35,031 nt of DNA from Clostridia bacterium (GCA_017429345.1 JAFRPB010000156.1:1-35031), one strand, 5' to 3'; shown: positions 17,404 through 25,676, numbered from the stretch's first letter. A program made the numbers and translations. The notes: generated by a model from the letters alone, not told the origin.

Positions 17404-18360
17404 TCAGGATTTGATCTTCGCTTCCGCGAATCCGATGCACTCCCGCCCGAGAAGCGGATTTGCGGTATTGCGCGCGTTGAAATACAGGCGCAGAACGTCG
17501 CCGAAGCGGACGAGATGGCTCGCGTAGACGAATTGGCTCATCCAGCTCCCGTCGAAGCGCGGCTCGACGAGCGTTTTCTCAAACCGGAAGCGCAGCCCGT
17601 CGTCGGATGAAAGAAGAAGGATCGCGGACGCGCTTTTCCCGTCTTTTTCAAAGATCCCGTTTTGGATCCCGATGAAGCAGTCGCCGATTCGGTATACCTT
17701 CAGGCAGCCTGAGCAGAGGTTGAGGAAGGGATCGTCCCTGTCGGGCGAGAGGATCGGGGCGGGGGAGGCGCGAAAGCCCGAAAGCGGTTCTACGCTTTCT
17801 GCGTAGTTGACCCAGGTCGGTTCGCAGAAGCCGCAGTCCCGGATGTAGGTCAGACCGCAGGAATAATACAGACGGCAGACGCTTCCGACCCGGAGAAGAA
17901 AGGGATTGGAAAGCGAGACGCCGCGCGCGCTTTCCTCAAACTGCTTCGTGTGGCGGAGAACGGGGATCGGCTCCGACCAGCGTTCGAGGTCGCGGCTTTC
18001 AATCGCATAGATCTCGCTCTTCCATTTGGCCGCCCCGACGAGGTTCAGCGCGTTGAACACAAGAGGCCTCGTCCGCTCGAAATACAGCACATAACGGCCG
18101 TCGATAAAGTTGATGTTCGGGCGCATCGCCCGGGAAAGGAGTTTTTTCCCCTTCGTGAAGGCGACGCCGTCGTCGGAAACGGCCTCCCGGACGCCGAACG
18201 TCGTGTGGAAAAATAGACGCCACTTCCCGTCGGGGCTTTCCTTCGGGAGCAGAATCGACGGGTCAGCGACGACAAACGAGCCCCCGAACGGCCGCAGAAC
18301 GGGCGCGGGGCGGATCTCGAAAGACGCGTTTTTGAGTTGTGAGAGTGAAAGAGACTGCAT
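17404..18360 (-). CDS. beta-propeller glycosidase-like protein (GH43/GH32/GH130-like fold)
   Basis: 318 residues, no signal peptide, so probably cytoplasmic. Repeated blade-like motifs: FVVADPSILLPKESPDGKWRLFFHT, RPNINFIDGRYVLYFERT, SNPFLLRVGSVCRLYYSCG, FIGIQNGIFEKDGKSASAILLLSS and ASHLVRFGDVLRLYFNAR. The VADPS start with an Asp at the blade-1 position resembles the general base of five-bladed propeller glycosidases. Exact family and substrate are not identifiable by eye. GGAGG precedes the ATG at 18360 and it has its own promoter. Proximity to beta-mannosidase suggests mannoside breakdown, as with GH130 mannoside phosphorylases; this is inference. Confidence 0.75.
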   Translation of the reverse strand: MQSLSLSQLKNASFEIRPAPVLRPFGGSFVVADPSILLPKESPDGKWRLFFHTTFGVREAVSDDGVAFTKGKKLLSRAMRPNINFIDGRYVLYFERTRPLVFNALNLVGAAKWKSEIYAIESRDLERWSEPIPVLRHTKQFEESARGVSLSNPFLLRVGSVCRLYYSCGLTYIRDCGFCEPTWVNYAESVEPLSGFRASPAPILSPDRDDPFLNLCSGCLKVYRIGDCFIGIQNGIFEKDGKSASAILLLSSDDGLRFRFEKTLVEPRFDGSWMSQFVYASHLVRFGDVLRLYFNARNTANPLLGRECIGFAEAKIKS

Positions 18361-18431
18361 GGGACCCTCCGAACATCAACCGGACCGATTGAAAACAAGA
18401 CGCACATTCGTTTTTGAGCGCTGCCGCGTTT

Positions 18432-18460
18432 ATTATAGCTGAAAAGATGTGATTTTGCAA
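18432..18460 (-). promoter_or_regulatory. promoter of the propeller gene
   Basis: On the minus strand TTGCAA (18455-18460), 17-bp spacer, TATAAT (18432-18437), with start codon 72 bp downstream. Confidence 0.75.
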
Positions 18461-18554
18461 CAGCTGCGAGCCGGCGGAGAGGATTTTCTAATTGACTGAA
18501 AAATCAGGATTATTAAACAATTTTGATAGAGAAAACGGTATACTGTATAATACA

Positions 18555-18597
18555 AAACAAAAAAGAAAAGCCCCGATATGCTAAGCATATCAAGGCT
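18555..18597 (-). terminator. intrinsic terminator of the restriction-modification gene
   Basis: A 13-bp stem with two G-U pairs (18585-18597 with 18569-18581, 3-nt loop), followed on the minus strand by TTTTCTTTTTTG. A second hairpin, CGCCC-A6 against T6-GGGCG (18613-18636), lies just upstream in the direction of transcription. The rest of the 369-bp gap (18361-18729) holds only the promoter at 18432 and the tRNA-like scrap. Confidence 0.82.
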
Positions 18598-18639
18598 TGC
18601 GGTTGTCTGTGCCGCCCAAAAAAGATTTTTTGGGCGTTT

Positions 18640-18666
18640 CGGTAGAGGGACTCGAACTCACGAAGG
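18640..18666 (-). other. tRNA 3'-end-like fragment, possible attachment-site remnant
   Basis: On the minus strand GAGTTCGAGTCCCTCTACCG resembles a T-loop and acceptor end of a tRNA, but no body of a tRNA precedes it. It shares GTTCGAGTCCCTCT with the complete tRNA-Val at the other side of the low-GC island, in the same orientation. The shared stretch is mostly universal tRNA T-loop sequence, so this is weak evidence for an integration site. Confidence 0.4.
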
Positions 18667-18729
18667 AATTGAATGGTGTCGGCGCTGTGTGCCTGATGAT
18701 GTTTATGCGCTGACACTCCGAAAAGAAGT

Positions 18730-21423
18730 CTATTCTTCTTCATCACCATCATCAAAGATAGTTTCAAATTCCTCGTCTCCGCGTCCGTCAATGATATCGC
18801 TAAAACGAAGCATTGCTGTACCTATTGAGTCGGTCGCATTTTTTTGATTTTCTTTAGCTTCTAAAACATCCGCTATTAGGCTTCTTTGAATCTCTTTATC
18901 GGGAGGAAAACAAACTTCAATAGATTCAAAATCACTTGTTTGGGTTCTTCTTCGATTACTATGTCCTGTTGTAATTGCGCGGAATGCTCGTTGATAATAT
19001 CTGCTTCGCAACAAAACAGCAAGAAATTCAGGATCGATTTCATCGGTCAACATTTCATATATTGGGAACTCTTTTGTAACAAGGGCACCATTAAACTGTT
19101 CAGGAACGACCGATATACAACCTTTCCATAAATCAATTGACGAATACACCAAATCGCCTTGTTGTGCCTCATACCATGTTGATGAGCTATCTTCAAAATA
19201 CATTCCTAACCATTCAGGCGGATTTTTACCTTTGCCTGCTTCACGAGGACGAATGTCACCAGTTTGTGAAAGTGTCATCACAGTTACAGGTGTTTCAGGT
19301 GATTCTTGCGGACGAACAATAGATTCTCGTCTACGCATTAGTTGTGATATTTTTTTGCTTATCCACCCATCGGGTAATGTTTGTTGTTCTTGCACCTTAA
19401 ATAAATGGTATTTTGGATCTAATCTATGGCTTTCGTGTGCAGTCCAAACACTGCAAATATCCAATCCAGCACAATCATTGATTGCAGGAACATAGTTATC
19501 GGGATCAGCACAAAAACGCCTATATTCACCAAGAATTGTCCCAGTTTGGTCATCAGAAAGATGTCCACCGGCAGAACCTCTGTATAAATCGTTTTTCTCC
19601 ATCAGTACACCAGTAGAAGAATAACCGACATAATTAGCCTCAGCCAAAAATACTTTGTAACTATTAGCGGAAAGGGCGGCAAGTATTGCCTGTTCCTCCG
19701 TCCTACCCTCTGCAAGTTCCGACTGATATACTCTTTCAAAAGAAGTTTGTTGGTCATAATTAAATTTTTTAAAAAACAAAATAGACGTTTTGTTTTGTGC
19801 GCCGGATTTTCTGAAAGCATAGTCTGGCAATGAAACAACAGCTAATATTCTGCCGTGTTTTACCAAATAATCTCTAAGTTGAGGACAATTGGATTGTTCG
19901 CCTTGATTGTTAAATACACCATCTGGCAATACGAGTCCTAAGAGACCATCTTTTTTAAGCATTTTAATGGACTTTTCGACAATGATATGTTCAGAAGGAA
20001 TTTGGACTCGGCCTGCTGATATTTCAAAGTCTTCAAGAGAGCTTTTTCCGAGCTGATCTTCATCTCCTTCTTTGATTGTATCACCAAAGGGCGGATTTCC
20101 TACTACTACATGGAAGTTTTCTTCTCCATGCCTTAACCTTTCTTTTGTGAACTCGGTATCAAGGCAACTCTTATCACCTTCGATATTTGTATGTCCATCA
20201 TGGTGTAGTAAAAGATTAATCTTGCAAATTCGAGCGAGTATTTCATGAATTTCAATACCATAAACTTGGTGAAGTGCAAAATCTGTTTTTATTCGCTCAA
20301 GTTCACGTCTCCCAGCATAATCCTTGTCTAATCTATTCCATACTTGCAAAAGCACTTCCAAGAGGAACCCACCGCTTCCGCACGTGGGATCAATAACATA
20401 ATGATCGTGTTGAATGTCTAACATTGCGACAGTGAATCTTGAGAGTGGTCGCATAGTAAAATACTGCCCCAACTCACCTCTAAAAATAGAACCGAAGAAG
20501 ATTTCAAATGCCGCGCCAATATTATCGACAGACGTGTCTGTTATACATATGTCTTGTAGTACTTTTACAATTTCAACAATTTTCTTGTCTGACAAATTGA
20601 TTGTAATTTGCTCAGGAAAGATCGTAGGATCAGCTAAACAGGCCTGTTTAAATAACTCGTGAACTCTTGTCGCAACAGCCACATAAGTCTCGTTTGTTCC
20701 AAATTGGAACTGTCTTGGCGTATTATTAGGTGTATGCCTTTCATCTTCAACTTTAGCGAGCATTAATTTGCTCCACTCGTCAAAAGCAAGAAGTGGATCT
20801 CGTTTGCCACCTGCCCATATTATAGAATGGGCTCGCTTTACTTTAGACTCTAATTGATAATCTGTTGCTGCGCGTATATCGTTGTTTCCAGGACCTGCAA
20901 TATAAGTGTACTCGGGAATTTGTCCATATTGAACCGGAACAGCGTCCCGTGTGCCTTTAACATTTTCGCTTCTTTCAGTTGGTGGATAGTTCGCCACGTC
21001 AAAAAATACAGATTCACCAAAACTATCAAATAATGCGATAGGCGCTCTGAGCGAATTTGCATTTCCAAATAATTGCTCAATGGCTTGATTTCGTTCTCTT
21101 GGAGATAATTGCTCTTTCTTATTCTCAACAACAAGATACGGATTTTGACAGCGTTCATCTGTATATACAACAATATCCGCAAAATCCTCGGGTGTTCTGC
21201 GTGGAACTACAACCTCAGTTCGGATACTTTGAGGAGTATATGCTTTTTCTAATACCAAAAAAGCAAGAGTTCTTGCTCTAACCCATTCTTCCGGATCAGC
21301 CCAGTTATATGTTTTCTTTTGGTGAATATTGTATGTTATCCTATCACCATGAATTTCGATCAAATTTCTTTGAATTGCATTCAAAACAAGCGGGTCATTT
21401 TCAAAATCAATTCTATTTCTCAT
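18730..21423 (-). CDS. single-chain restriction-modification protein (nuclease-methylase-recognition fusion)
   Basis: 897 residues. Residues ~50-140 resemble the HsdR N-terminal nuclease fold: FADIVVY (D83) and VVENKKE (E100-x-K102) fit a PD-(D/E)xK centre. Residues ~280-620 are an N6-adenine methylase: GQYFTMRPLSRFTV, motif I DPTCGSGGFLLEV and motif IV VVGNPPFGDT. From about 660 a single HsdS-like target recognition domain begins (LPDGWISKKISQL) and ends with a coiled stretch (EIQRSLIADVLEAKENQ). One polypeptide could cut, methylate and choose its site, as in Type IIG enzymes; no separate hsdR or hsdS is nearby. Markedly AT-rich compared with flanking genes, suggesting transfer. AGGGGAAG precedes the ATG. 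It ends with a D/E-rich tail. Confidence 0.88.
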   Translation of the reverse strand: MRNRIDFENDPLVLNAIQRNLIEIHGDRITYNIHQKKTYNWADPEEWVRARTLAFLVLEKAYTPQSIRTEVVVPRRTPEDFADIVVYTDERCQNPYLVVENKKEQLSPRERNQAIEQLFGNANSLRAPIALFDSFGESVFFDVANYPPTERSENVKGTRDAVPVQYGQIPEYTYIAGPGNNDIRAATDYQLESKVKRAHSIIWAGGKRDPLLAFDEWSKLMLAKVEDERHTPNNTPRQFQFGTNETYVAVATRVHELFKQACLADPTIFPEQITINLSDKKIVEIVKVLQDICITDTSVDNIGAAFEIFFGSIFRGELGQYFTMRPLSRFTVAMLDIQHDHYVIDPTCGSGGFLLEVLLQVWNRLDKDYAGRRELERIKTDFALHQVYGIEIHEILARICKINLLLHHDGHTNIEGDKSCLDTEFTKERLRHGEENFHVVVGNPPFGDTIKEGDEDQLGKSSLEDFEISAGRVQIPSEHIIVEKSIKMLKKDGLLGLVLPDGVFNNQGEQSNCPQLRDYLVKHGRILAVVSLPDYAFRKSGAQNKTSILFFKKFNYDQQTSFERVYQSELAEGRTEEQAILAALSANSYKVFLAEANYVGYSSTGVLMEKNDLYRGSAGGHLSDDQTGTILGEYRRFCADPDNYVPAINDCAGLDICSVWTAHESHRLDPKYHLFKVQEQQTLPDGWISKKISQLMRRRESIVRPQESPETPVTVMTLSQTGDIRPREAGKGKNPPEWLGMYFEDSSSTWYEAQQGDLVYSSIDLWKGCISVVPEQFNGALVTKEFPIYEMLTDEIDPEFLAVLLRSRYYQRAFRAITTGHSNRRRTQTSDFESIEVCFPPDKEIQRSLIADVLEAKENQKNATDSIGTAMLRFSDIIDGRGDEEFETIFDDGDEEE

Positions 21424-21439
21424 TTCATCTTCCCCTTTT

Positions 21440-21486
21440 AGAGTAAGTTACTCTGAAATTATATCACTTTTCTACAATCCTTTCAA
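21440..21486 (-). promoter_or_regulatory. promoter plus operator-like palindrome of the RM gene
   Basis: On the minus strand TTGAAA (21481-21486), 17-bp spacer, TATAAT (21458-21463). Directly downstream, covering the expected start of transcription, is the palindrome AGAGTAA-G-TTACTCT (21440-21454). A protein bound there would block initiation, or it forms a 5' stem in the mRNA. No control-protein gene is adjacent. Confidence 0.7.
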
Positions 21487-21531
21487 TACTTTACTTAGAT
21501 TTTTTCGAATAATTCAAAAATCTTATAATTA

Positions 21532-21759
21532 ATGATGCAGATACTGAAAGGAGTTGGGAATATAAGAACTTACAAACAAACAGAAAAACAAGTGGTTATT
21601 GCCCATGTTATCTCCGATGAACCGTCTGCGAGTATCCTCGCCGATACCGGCATACCCAAGAGCTCTTTTTTCAGTTGGTTACATATTTGTCGAGAGGAAA
21701 AAATGCTGCCAATAGGAGAACGGTGGACATCCGCATTTTTCATTAACTTGAAAATATGA
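21532..21759 (+). pseudogene. transposase OrfA-like remnant
   Basis: 75 residues. The central part (YKQTEKQVVIAHVI... then ILADTGIPKSSFFSWL) looks like the helix-turn-helix of IS3-family OrfA proteins, but the reading frame ends after 75 codons in unrelated sequence, and no OrfB or terminal inverted repeats are visible. There is no clear ribosome binding site. It lies in the 440-bp gap (21424-21864) between the RM and HEPN genes; nothing else is recognised in that gap apart from the RM promoter. Confidence 0.45.
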
Positions 21760-21864
21760 ATGCAGGCAGTATACCGCTTATCATTGAAAAACGAATATTG
21801 TGATTCTTCTTTACTTTTTTTCGCTCATGTGTTATTCTTAAATTGACGAAAGCAGGGGAATCTT

Positions 21865-22263
21865 ATGGATGAGGCATACTCGAAACAGGAATATTGGATG
21901 GAAAGCGCCGACTATGATCTGCAAACGGCGAGAGCCATGCTTGAAACCAAGCGGTTTCTCTATGTCGGATTCATGTGCCATCAAACAATTGAGAAAGCAT
22001 TAAAAGGCATTTTTGTCGCAAGACATCCGGAAGAGGAGCTTCCTTATATCCACAGACTTGTTCGTCTTTCCAACCTCTGCGGCATCACCGAAGAACTCAG
22101 CGAAGAACAGCTTCTGCTTTTGGATACGCTGAATCCCCTGAACATTGAGGCTCGGTATCCAACGCACAAATCGCTCTTGTTCCGATCGCTGACAGAGGAA
22201 CGCTGTAAAGAACTGATTACCGGAACGGAGGCGCTGTTGACATGGCTCAGGACGAAGCTTTGA
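21865..22263 (+). CDS. HEPN-domain protein (toxin of HEPN/MNT pair)
   Basis: 132 residues, all-helical. YWMESADYDLQTARAMLETKRFLYVGFMCHQTIEKALKGIF is the characteristic HEPN first half (nucleotide-binding/RNase fold), and IEARYPTH is the second-half motif of this subgroup. In HEPN/MNT modules the HEPN protein is the RNase toxin, kept inactive by nucleotide addition from the partner. AGGGGAA precedes the ATG. The end overlaps the partner gene by 22 bp. GC content is intermediate, within the low-GC island next to the RM gene. Confidence 0.87.
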   Translation: MDEAYSKQEYWMESADYDLQTARAMLETKRFLYVGFMCHQTIEKALKGIFVARHPEEELPYIHRLVRLSNLCGITEELSEEQLLLLDTLNPLNIEARYPTHKSLLFRSLTEERCKELITGTEALLTWLRTKL

Positions 22264-22541
22264 AAATCGCCAGAATATACGCCGAGAGCGTTCGGGCAAT
22301 TATGGCCCCGAAAGCGATCTTTCTGTACGGTTCTCACGCCAAAGGAACCGCCACCGAAAACAGCGATATTGATATTGCAGTAGTTGTAGACAGCATCGAT
22401 ACAGACTATCTTTCTACCGTAGCAAAGCTTTGGGGGCTTACCCGTTCCGTCAACGATGACATTGAACCTGTATTACTGATCGAAAGCGAAAGCGACAACG
22501 GTTTTTTGCAGACCGTTCGGCAGACCGGAATCGCTGTTTAA
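22242..22541 (+). CDS. MNT-type nucleotidyltransferase (antitoxin of HEPN/MNT pair)
   Basis: 99 residues. FLYGSHAKGTATENSDIDIAVV is the GS-x(n)-DxD signature of minimal nucleotidyltransferases (pol beta fold); a third acidic residue lies in DDIEPVLLI. In characterised pairs the enzyme adds AMP to the HEPN toxin to neutralise it. The start overlaps the HEPN gene by 22 bp, so translation is probably coupled. Confidence 0.9.
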   Translation: MAQDEALKIARIYAESVRAIMAPKAIFLYGSHAKGTATENSDIDIAVVVDSIDTDYLSTVAKLWGLTRSVNDDIEPVLLIESESDNGFLQTVRQTGIAV

Positions 22542-22554
22542 ACAAAACTGAATC

Positions 22555-22737
22555 GTGAATTCAGGAAAAGCTGATCGAGCATGTATATTAACCAAAGATC
22601 AGCTCAAAGAATTCGCGCGATGCCTTCTGCCGGACATCATCGCTTACTGCGAATCGGAAACAGGAAAACGGGAGTTCGAGGAATGGAAAGAAAAACAGGA
22701 ATCCGAAGCTTCTCATAATACAGATAAGGCGTCATAA
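22555..22737 (+). CDS. small protein of unknown function
   Basis: 60 residues from a GTG at 22555, directly after the MNT gene (13-bp gap). Visible core: LTKDQLKEFARCLLPDIIAYCESETGKREFEEWKEKQ, a charged, probably helical protein with no membrane segment. Small proteins of this look occur in Clostridia but I cannot name the family. No clear ribosome binding site, so the start is uncertain and the gene may be truncated. A terminator hairpin follows. Confidence 0.5.
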   Translation: MNSGKADRACILTKDQLKEFARCLLPDIIAYCESETGKREFEEWKEKQESEASHNTDKAS

Positions 22738-22747
22738 AATGAAAAAT

Positions 22748-22773
22748 CAGCAGTGGGGCATGCCTCACTGCTG
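22748..22773 (+). terminator. intrinsic terminator of the HEPN/MNT operon
   Basis: Inverted repeat CAGCAGTG...CACTGCTG with inner GGC/GCC pairing, followed by TCTTTC. It lies 11 bp after the last ORF. Confidence 0.75.
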
Positions 22774-22800
22774 TCTTTCATAATACGGATAATCGTCAAA

Positions 22801-22850
22801 ATAAAAAACAAACCCGAACAGATCCTTTGTTACGAATCGGTTCGGATTTG
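22801..22850 (-). terminator. intrinsic terminator of tRNA-Val
   Basis: On the minus strand an 11-bp stem (22840-22850 with 22809-22819, one G-U) followed by a T-rich tract (complement of 22801-22808). It lies directly downstream of the tRNA. Confidence 0.8.
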
Positions 22851-22857
22851 ATCGTCT

Positions 22858-22934
22858 TGGTAGAGACAGAGGGACTCGAACCCTCGACCTCTGCGATGTG
22901 AACGCAGCGCTCTAACCGGCTGGGCTATATCTCC
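22858..22934 (-). tRNA. tRNA-Val (anticodon CAC)
   Basis: 77 nt including an encoded CCA. Acceptor GGAGATA pairs with TGTCTCT (G-U at the first pair); the anticodon arm is CTGCG-TTCACAT-CGCAG, so anticodon CAC reading GUG; the T-arm is GAGGG-TTCGAGT-CCCTC. The D-stem has one mismatch (GCCC against GAGC). Promoter 22942-22970, terminator 22801-22850. Confidence 0.95.
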
Positions 22935-22941
22935 GAGAAGT

Positions 22942-22970
22942 ATTATATACCATTCGATCGGTTTTGTCTA
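22942..22970 (-). promoter_or_regulatory. promoter of tRNA-Val
   Basis: On the minus strand TAGACA (22965-22970), 17-bp spacer, TATAAT (22942-22947), 7 bp before the mature tRNA 5' end. Confidence 0.85.
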
Positions 22971-23134
22971 CTGTTTTTTTGAAAAACTTTGAGAAATCTT
23001 TTTTACGTCTTCTCCGAATGTAATAGGCGCGCCGCACGCGACGCAGAAAAGGCGAAATATACAATAATACATAAAAAACGGAATATATGAAAAAACCGGG
23101 CGTTCGCGGGGCATACTGTTCCCGGTGATGTTTT

Positions 23135-24793
23135 ATGAAAAGAGTTCTCGCGCTTCTCACGGCGATCATGCTGATCTTCTCGGGGCTTCTTGTCCGTCTC
23201 GCGTTTCTGATGACCTCCGAGCTCGGCGAGGTCGGGGCGGCGCGGTCGTCCCGCAGGACGGTCGTTGCCCGCAGCAGAGGTTATATTTACGACAGAAACT
23301 ATATTCCTCTTGTCAACGGAAAAACGGTCCACCGCGCGGCGGTGCTGCCCTGCGGCGAGGCGCGGCGGCTTCTTGAGGGCAATCTTTCAGCGGATGAAGC
23401 GAAGAAGCTCGACGGGCAAAAGCCCTGCGTGGTCGATACGTATTATCTTCGCGCGGACGCGGGCTGCGTAAAATACTTCGACGCGCGTCCCCGTTCCGAG
23501 GGCTTCTCCGCCTGTCATATCCTCGGCTATGTGAACGCCGAGGGAAAGGGCGTCGTCGGAATCGAAAATAGCTTCGACGACCTTCTCTCCGCGGCGTCCG
23601 GCACGGTGGAGGCGGTCTATCGCACGGACGCGCGCGGAAACGCGATCCCCACGGACGACATCGACCTTGTGAAAACGAATTACAACTCCAAAGGCGGCGT
23701 TGTCCTCACGCTCGACGACCGGATCCAGCGGCTCTGTGAGGACGCCGCTGCGAAAAACGGTCTCGATCGCGGCGCTCTCGTCGTCCTGGATGCGGATACG
23801 GGCGAGATCCTTGCCTGCGCGAGCTTCCCGGAATACGATACGGGGGATCCCGGCGCGTATCTGAATGCGGAAGGCTCGCCGTTTCTGAACCGCGCGCTGA
23901 ACGCTTACGCGGTCGGCTCCGTATTCAAGACCGTTACCGCCGCCGCGGCGCTCGAGAACGGCGTTTCGCCCGATCGAAAGTATACCTGCACGGGCTCCGT
24001 CACGGTGGGGGACACGGTGTTTCGCTGCCACAGGCACGAGGGCCACGGCGAGCTGGATATGACGGGCGCGCTCGCGCATTCCTGCAACACGTATTTCATC
24101 ACGCTGGCGCAGGAGCTCGGCGGAAAAAAGCTGCTCGCGCAGGCGAAAAAATTCGGTTTCGGCGAGGCGATCTTCCTTTCGGACGGGCTGACCGCCGACG
24201 CGGGAACGCTGCCCGCGGCAAAGACGCTCGCTTCGCCGGGGGAACTCGCGAACTTCGCGTTCGGGCAGGGGACGCTCTCTGCTTCGCCGCTTCGCCTCGC
24301 TGCGTTATACGCCGCGGTCGCGAACGGCGGGATCTGTCACGAACCGTATCTTCTTTTGCGTCAGCTGAACGATAACGGTGATTCCGTCGCCGAATGGCGT
24401 CCGTCGCCGGGGACGCGGGTCATATCGGGAAATACGGCGAAAATACTGGGTGAAATGCTTGAAAAAACCGTGACCGAGGGCAGCGGAAAAAACGCGAAGC
24501 CGGACGCATTTTCCGCGGCGGGCAAGACCGCCACGGCGCAGAGCGGGGAATATGAGGACGGCAGGGAGCTTCTTCGCACGTGGTTCTGCGGGTATTTCAC
24601 CGTGCGGGGCGCGACCTACGCCGTCGCCGTCGTGAAGGACGACGGCGATTCCCCCACGAGGGACTGCGCCCCGGTGTTCCGGGCGGTCGCGGAGGGGATC
24701 GCTGCGCTCGGGGGCGGCGCTTCGCAGGACCCCGCTCCTTCGCACGCCGTACCGGAAGAAGCGGGCACGACGGCGGCGGATCTCACGACCTGA
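23135..24793 (+). CDS. penicillin-binding protein (FtsI/PBP2-like D,D-transpeptidase)
   Basis: 552 residues. A single N-terminal anchor (about 4-27) is followed by a dimerisation-type domain (RGYIYDRNYIPLVN, then VVGIENSFDDLL) and the transpeptidase domain. Catalytic motifs: S262-VFK (S-x-x-K), S316-C-N and K464-T-A. It cross-links peptidoglycan outside the membrane. The third motif is KTA rather than KTG. The tail is low-complexity, and the final codons and TGA are made by the octamer array (GATCTCACGACC-TGA). The region 22935-23134 before it shows only a weak -10-like TACAAT near 23057. It could belong to the elongation, division or sporulation class; unresolved. Confidence 0.92.
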   Translation: MKRVLALLTAIMLIFSGLLVRLAFLMTSELGEVGAARSSRRTVVARSRGYIYDRNYIPLVNGKTVHRAAVLPCGEARRLLEGNLSADEAKKLDGQKPCVVDTYYLRADAGCVKYFDARPRSEGFSACHILGYVNAEGKGVVGIENSFDDLLSAASGTVEAVYRTDARGNAIPTDDIDLVKTNYNSKGGVVLTLDDRIQRLCEDAAAKNGLDRGALVVLDADTGEILACASFPEYDTGDPGAYLNAEGSPFLNRALNAYAVGSVFKTVTAAAALENGVSPDRKYTCTGSVTVGDTVFRCHRHEGHGELDMTGALAHSCNTYFITLAQELGGKKLLAQAKKFGFGEAIFLSDGLTADAGTLPAAKTLASPGELANFAFGQGTLSASPLRLAALYAAVANGGICHEPYLLLRQLNDNGDSVAEWRPSPGTRVISGNTAKILGEMLEKTVTEGSGKNAKPDAFSAAGKTATAQSGEYEDGRELLRTWFCGYFTVRGATYAVAVVKDDGDSPTRDCAPVFRAVAEGIAALGGGASQDPAPSHAVPEEAGTTAADLTT

Positions 24794-24840
24794 TATCTTA
24801 CGACCTCTCGATCTCACGACCTCACGACTTCACGATTTCA
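24783..24840. repeat. octamer array overlapping the end of the PBP gene
   Basis: Degenerate 8-bp units TCTCACGA, CCTCACGA, CTTCACGA, TTTCACGA. It starts inside the PBP coding sequence, supplies the stop, and runs into the 21-bp direct repeat at 24841. A closely similar array followed by the same 21-bp repeats lies at 31549-31628. Confidence 0.85.
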
Positions 24841-24918
24841 CGAAAATTCCGCATTTCGACGCGAAAATTCCGCATTTCGACGTTTTCTGTTCCAAAAAAT
24901 CACGGAATATGCTATAAT
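24841..24918 (+). promoter_or_regulatory. 21-bp direct repeat and promoter of LytTR regulator 1
   Basis: Two exact copies of a 21-bp unit (24841-24861 and 24862-24882, starting CGAAAATTCC and ending TTCGACG), then 7 bp, then TTCCAA (24890-24895), 17-bp spacer, TATAAT (24913-24918) with extended TGC. LytTR regulators bind direct repeats of about 9 bp with 12-13 bp between them, that is a 21-22-bp period just upstream of -35; the fit is by geometry. Confidence 0.7.
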
Positions 24919-24975
24919 TATACTGGTATTTGATATACTTTACGGTATAAAACAACGGCAGAAGGACGTGACGGA

Positions 24976-25674
24976 ATGCGGATCCTGATTTGCGACGACG
25001 ACGAAGATTTCGCCGTTCGTTTAAAAAACGATATTGAGGAATATATGCGCTCTGCGGGCGTCGACGCGCGGATCGATACGGTGTTCTCGCCGGAGGACAG
25101 CTTATGCGCTTCGGAAAAATACGACCTCGCCTTTCTCGATATCGAGCTGGGCGGGGTCAACGGGCTTGCGCTCGCGCGGGCGCTGAAGGAGCGCAGCGAG
25201 CGGATCATTCTGTTTTTCGTCACCGCTTTCGGCAGATATCACGACGACGCGATGGACGTGCGGGCGTTCCGCTTCTTTGAAAAGCCGATTGACCCGGAGC
25301 GTCTTCGCGCGGGGCTCGACCGCGCGATGGAATACCTCGACGAGACGCATATCGATGTCTACGTCACCGGCACGGGCAGATCGGACAGGATCGCGGCGAA
25401 CGATATCCTGTATATCAAACGGGAAAACCGGCGCGTGCTCGTCAAAACGAAGACAGGAGCGCTTTTTTCGACGGAGCCGTTCGAGGCGATCTGCGAGAAG
25501 CTGCCGCAGATGTATTTTTATCTGATCCACCGTTCGTTCCTGATCAACCTGCATTACGTTGAGACCTACAGTTATGACGAGGTACGCATGGACGACGGCG
25601 CAATTCTTTCCGTCGCCTCGCGCAGGCAGGCGGATTTTCGCCGCAGATGGATCGAGTATCTGAAGAAAAGGTGA
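24976..25674 (+). CDS. LytTR-family response regulator 1
   Basis: 232 residues. Receiver domain (1-120): CDDDED acidic pocket, phospho-acceptor D55 in FLDIE, Thr in FFVTAFG and Lys in FFEKPID. LytTR DNA-binding domain (about 130-232): DILYIKRENRRVLVKTKTG and FYLIHRSFLINLHYVETY. It is a cytoplasmic transcription factor of the AgrA/LytR class. AAGGA precedes the ATG. It converges with sensor kinase gene 1; both have closely similar promoters, suggesting they are made together although on opposite strands. Confidence 0.95.
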   Translation: MRILICDDDEDFAVRLKNDIEEYMRSAGVDARIDTVFSPEDSLCASEKYDLAFLDIELGGVNGLALARALKERSERIILFFVTAFGRYHDDAMDVRAFRFFEKPIDPERLRAGLDRAMEYLDETHIDVYVTGTGRSDRIAANDILYIKRENRRVLVKTKTGALFSTEPFEAICEKLPQMYFYLIHRSFLINLHYVETYSYDEVRMDDGAILSVASRRQADFRRRWIEYLKKR

Positions 25675-25676
25675 GC

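Noticed and set aside
23003-23332. 109-codon minus-strand frame upstream of and opposite the PBP gene
   Set aside because: It is the shadow of the PBP start plus a low-complexity leader, with no ribosome binding site or family resemblance.
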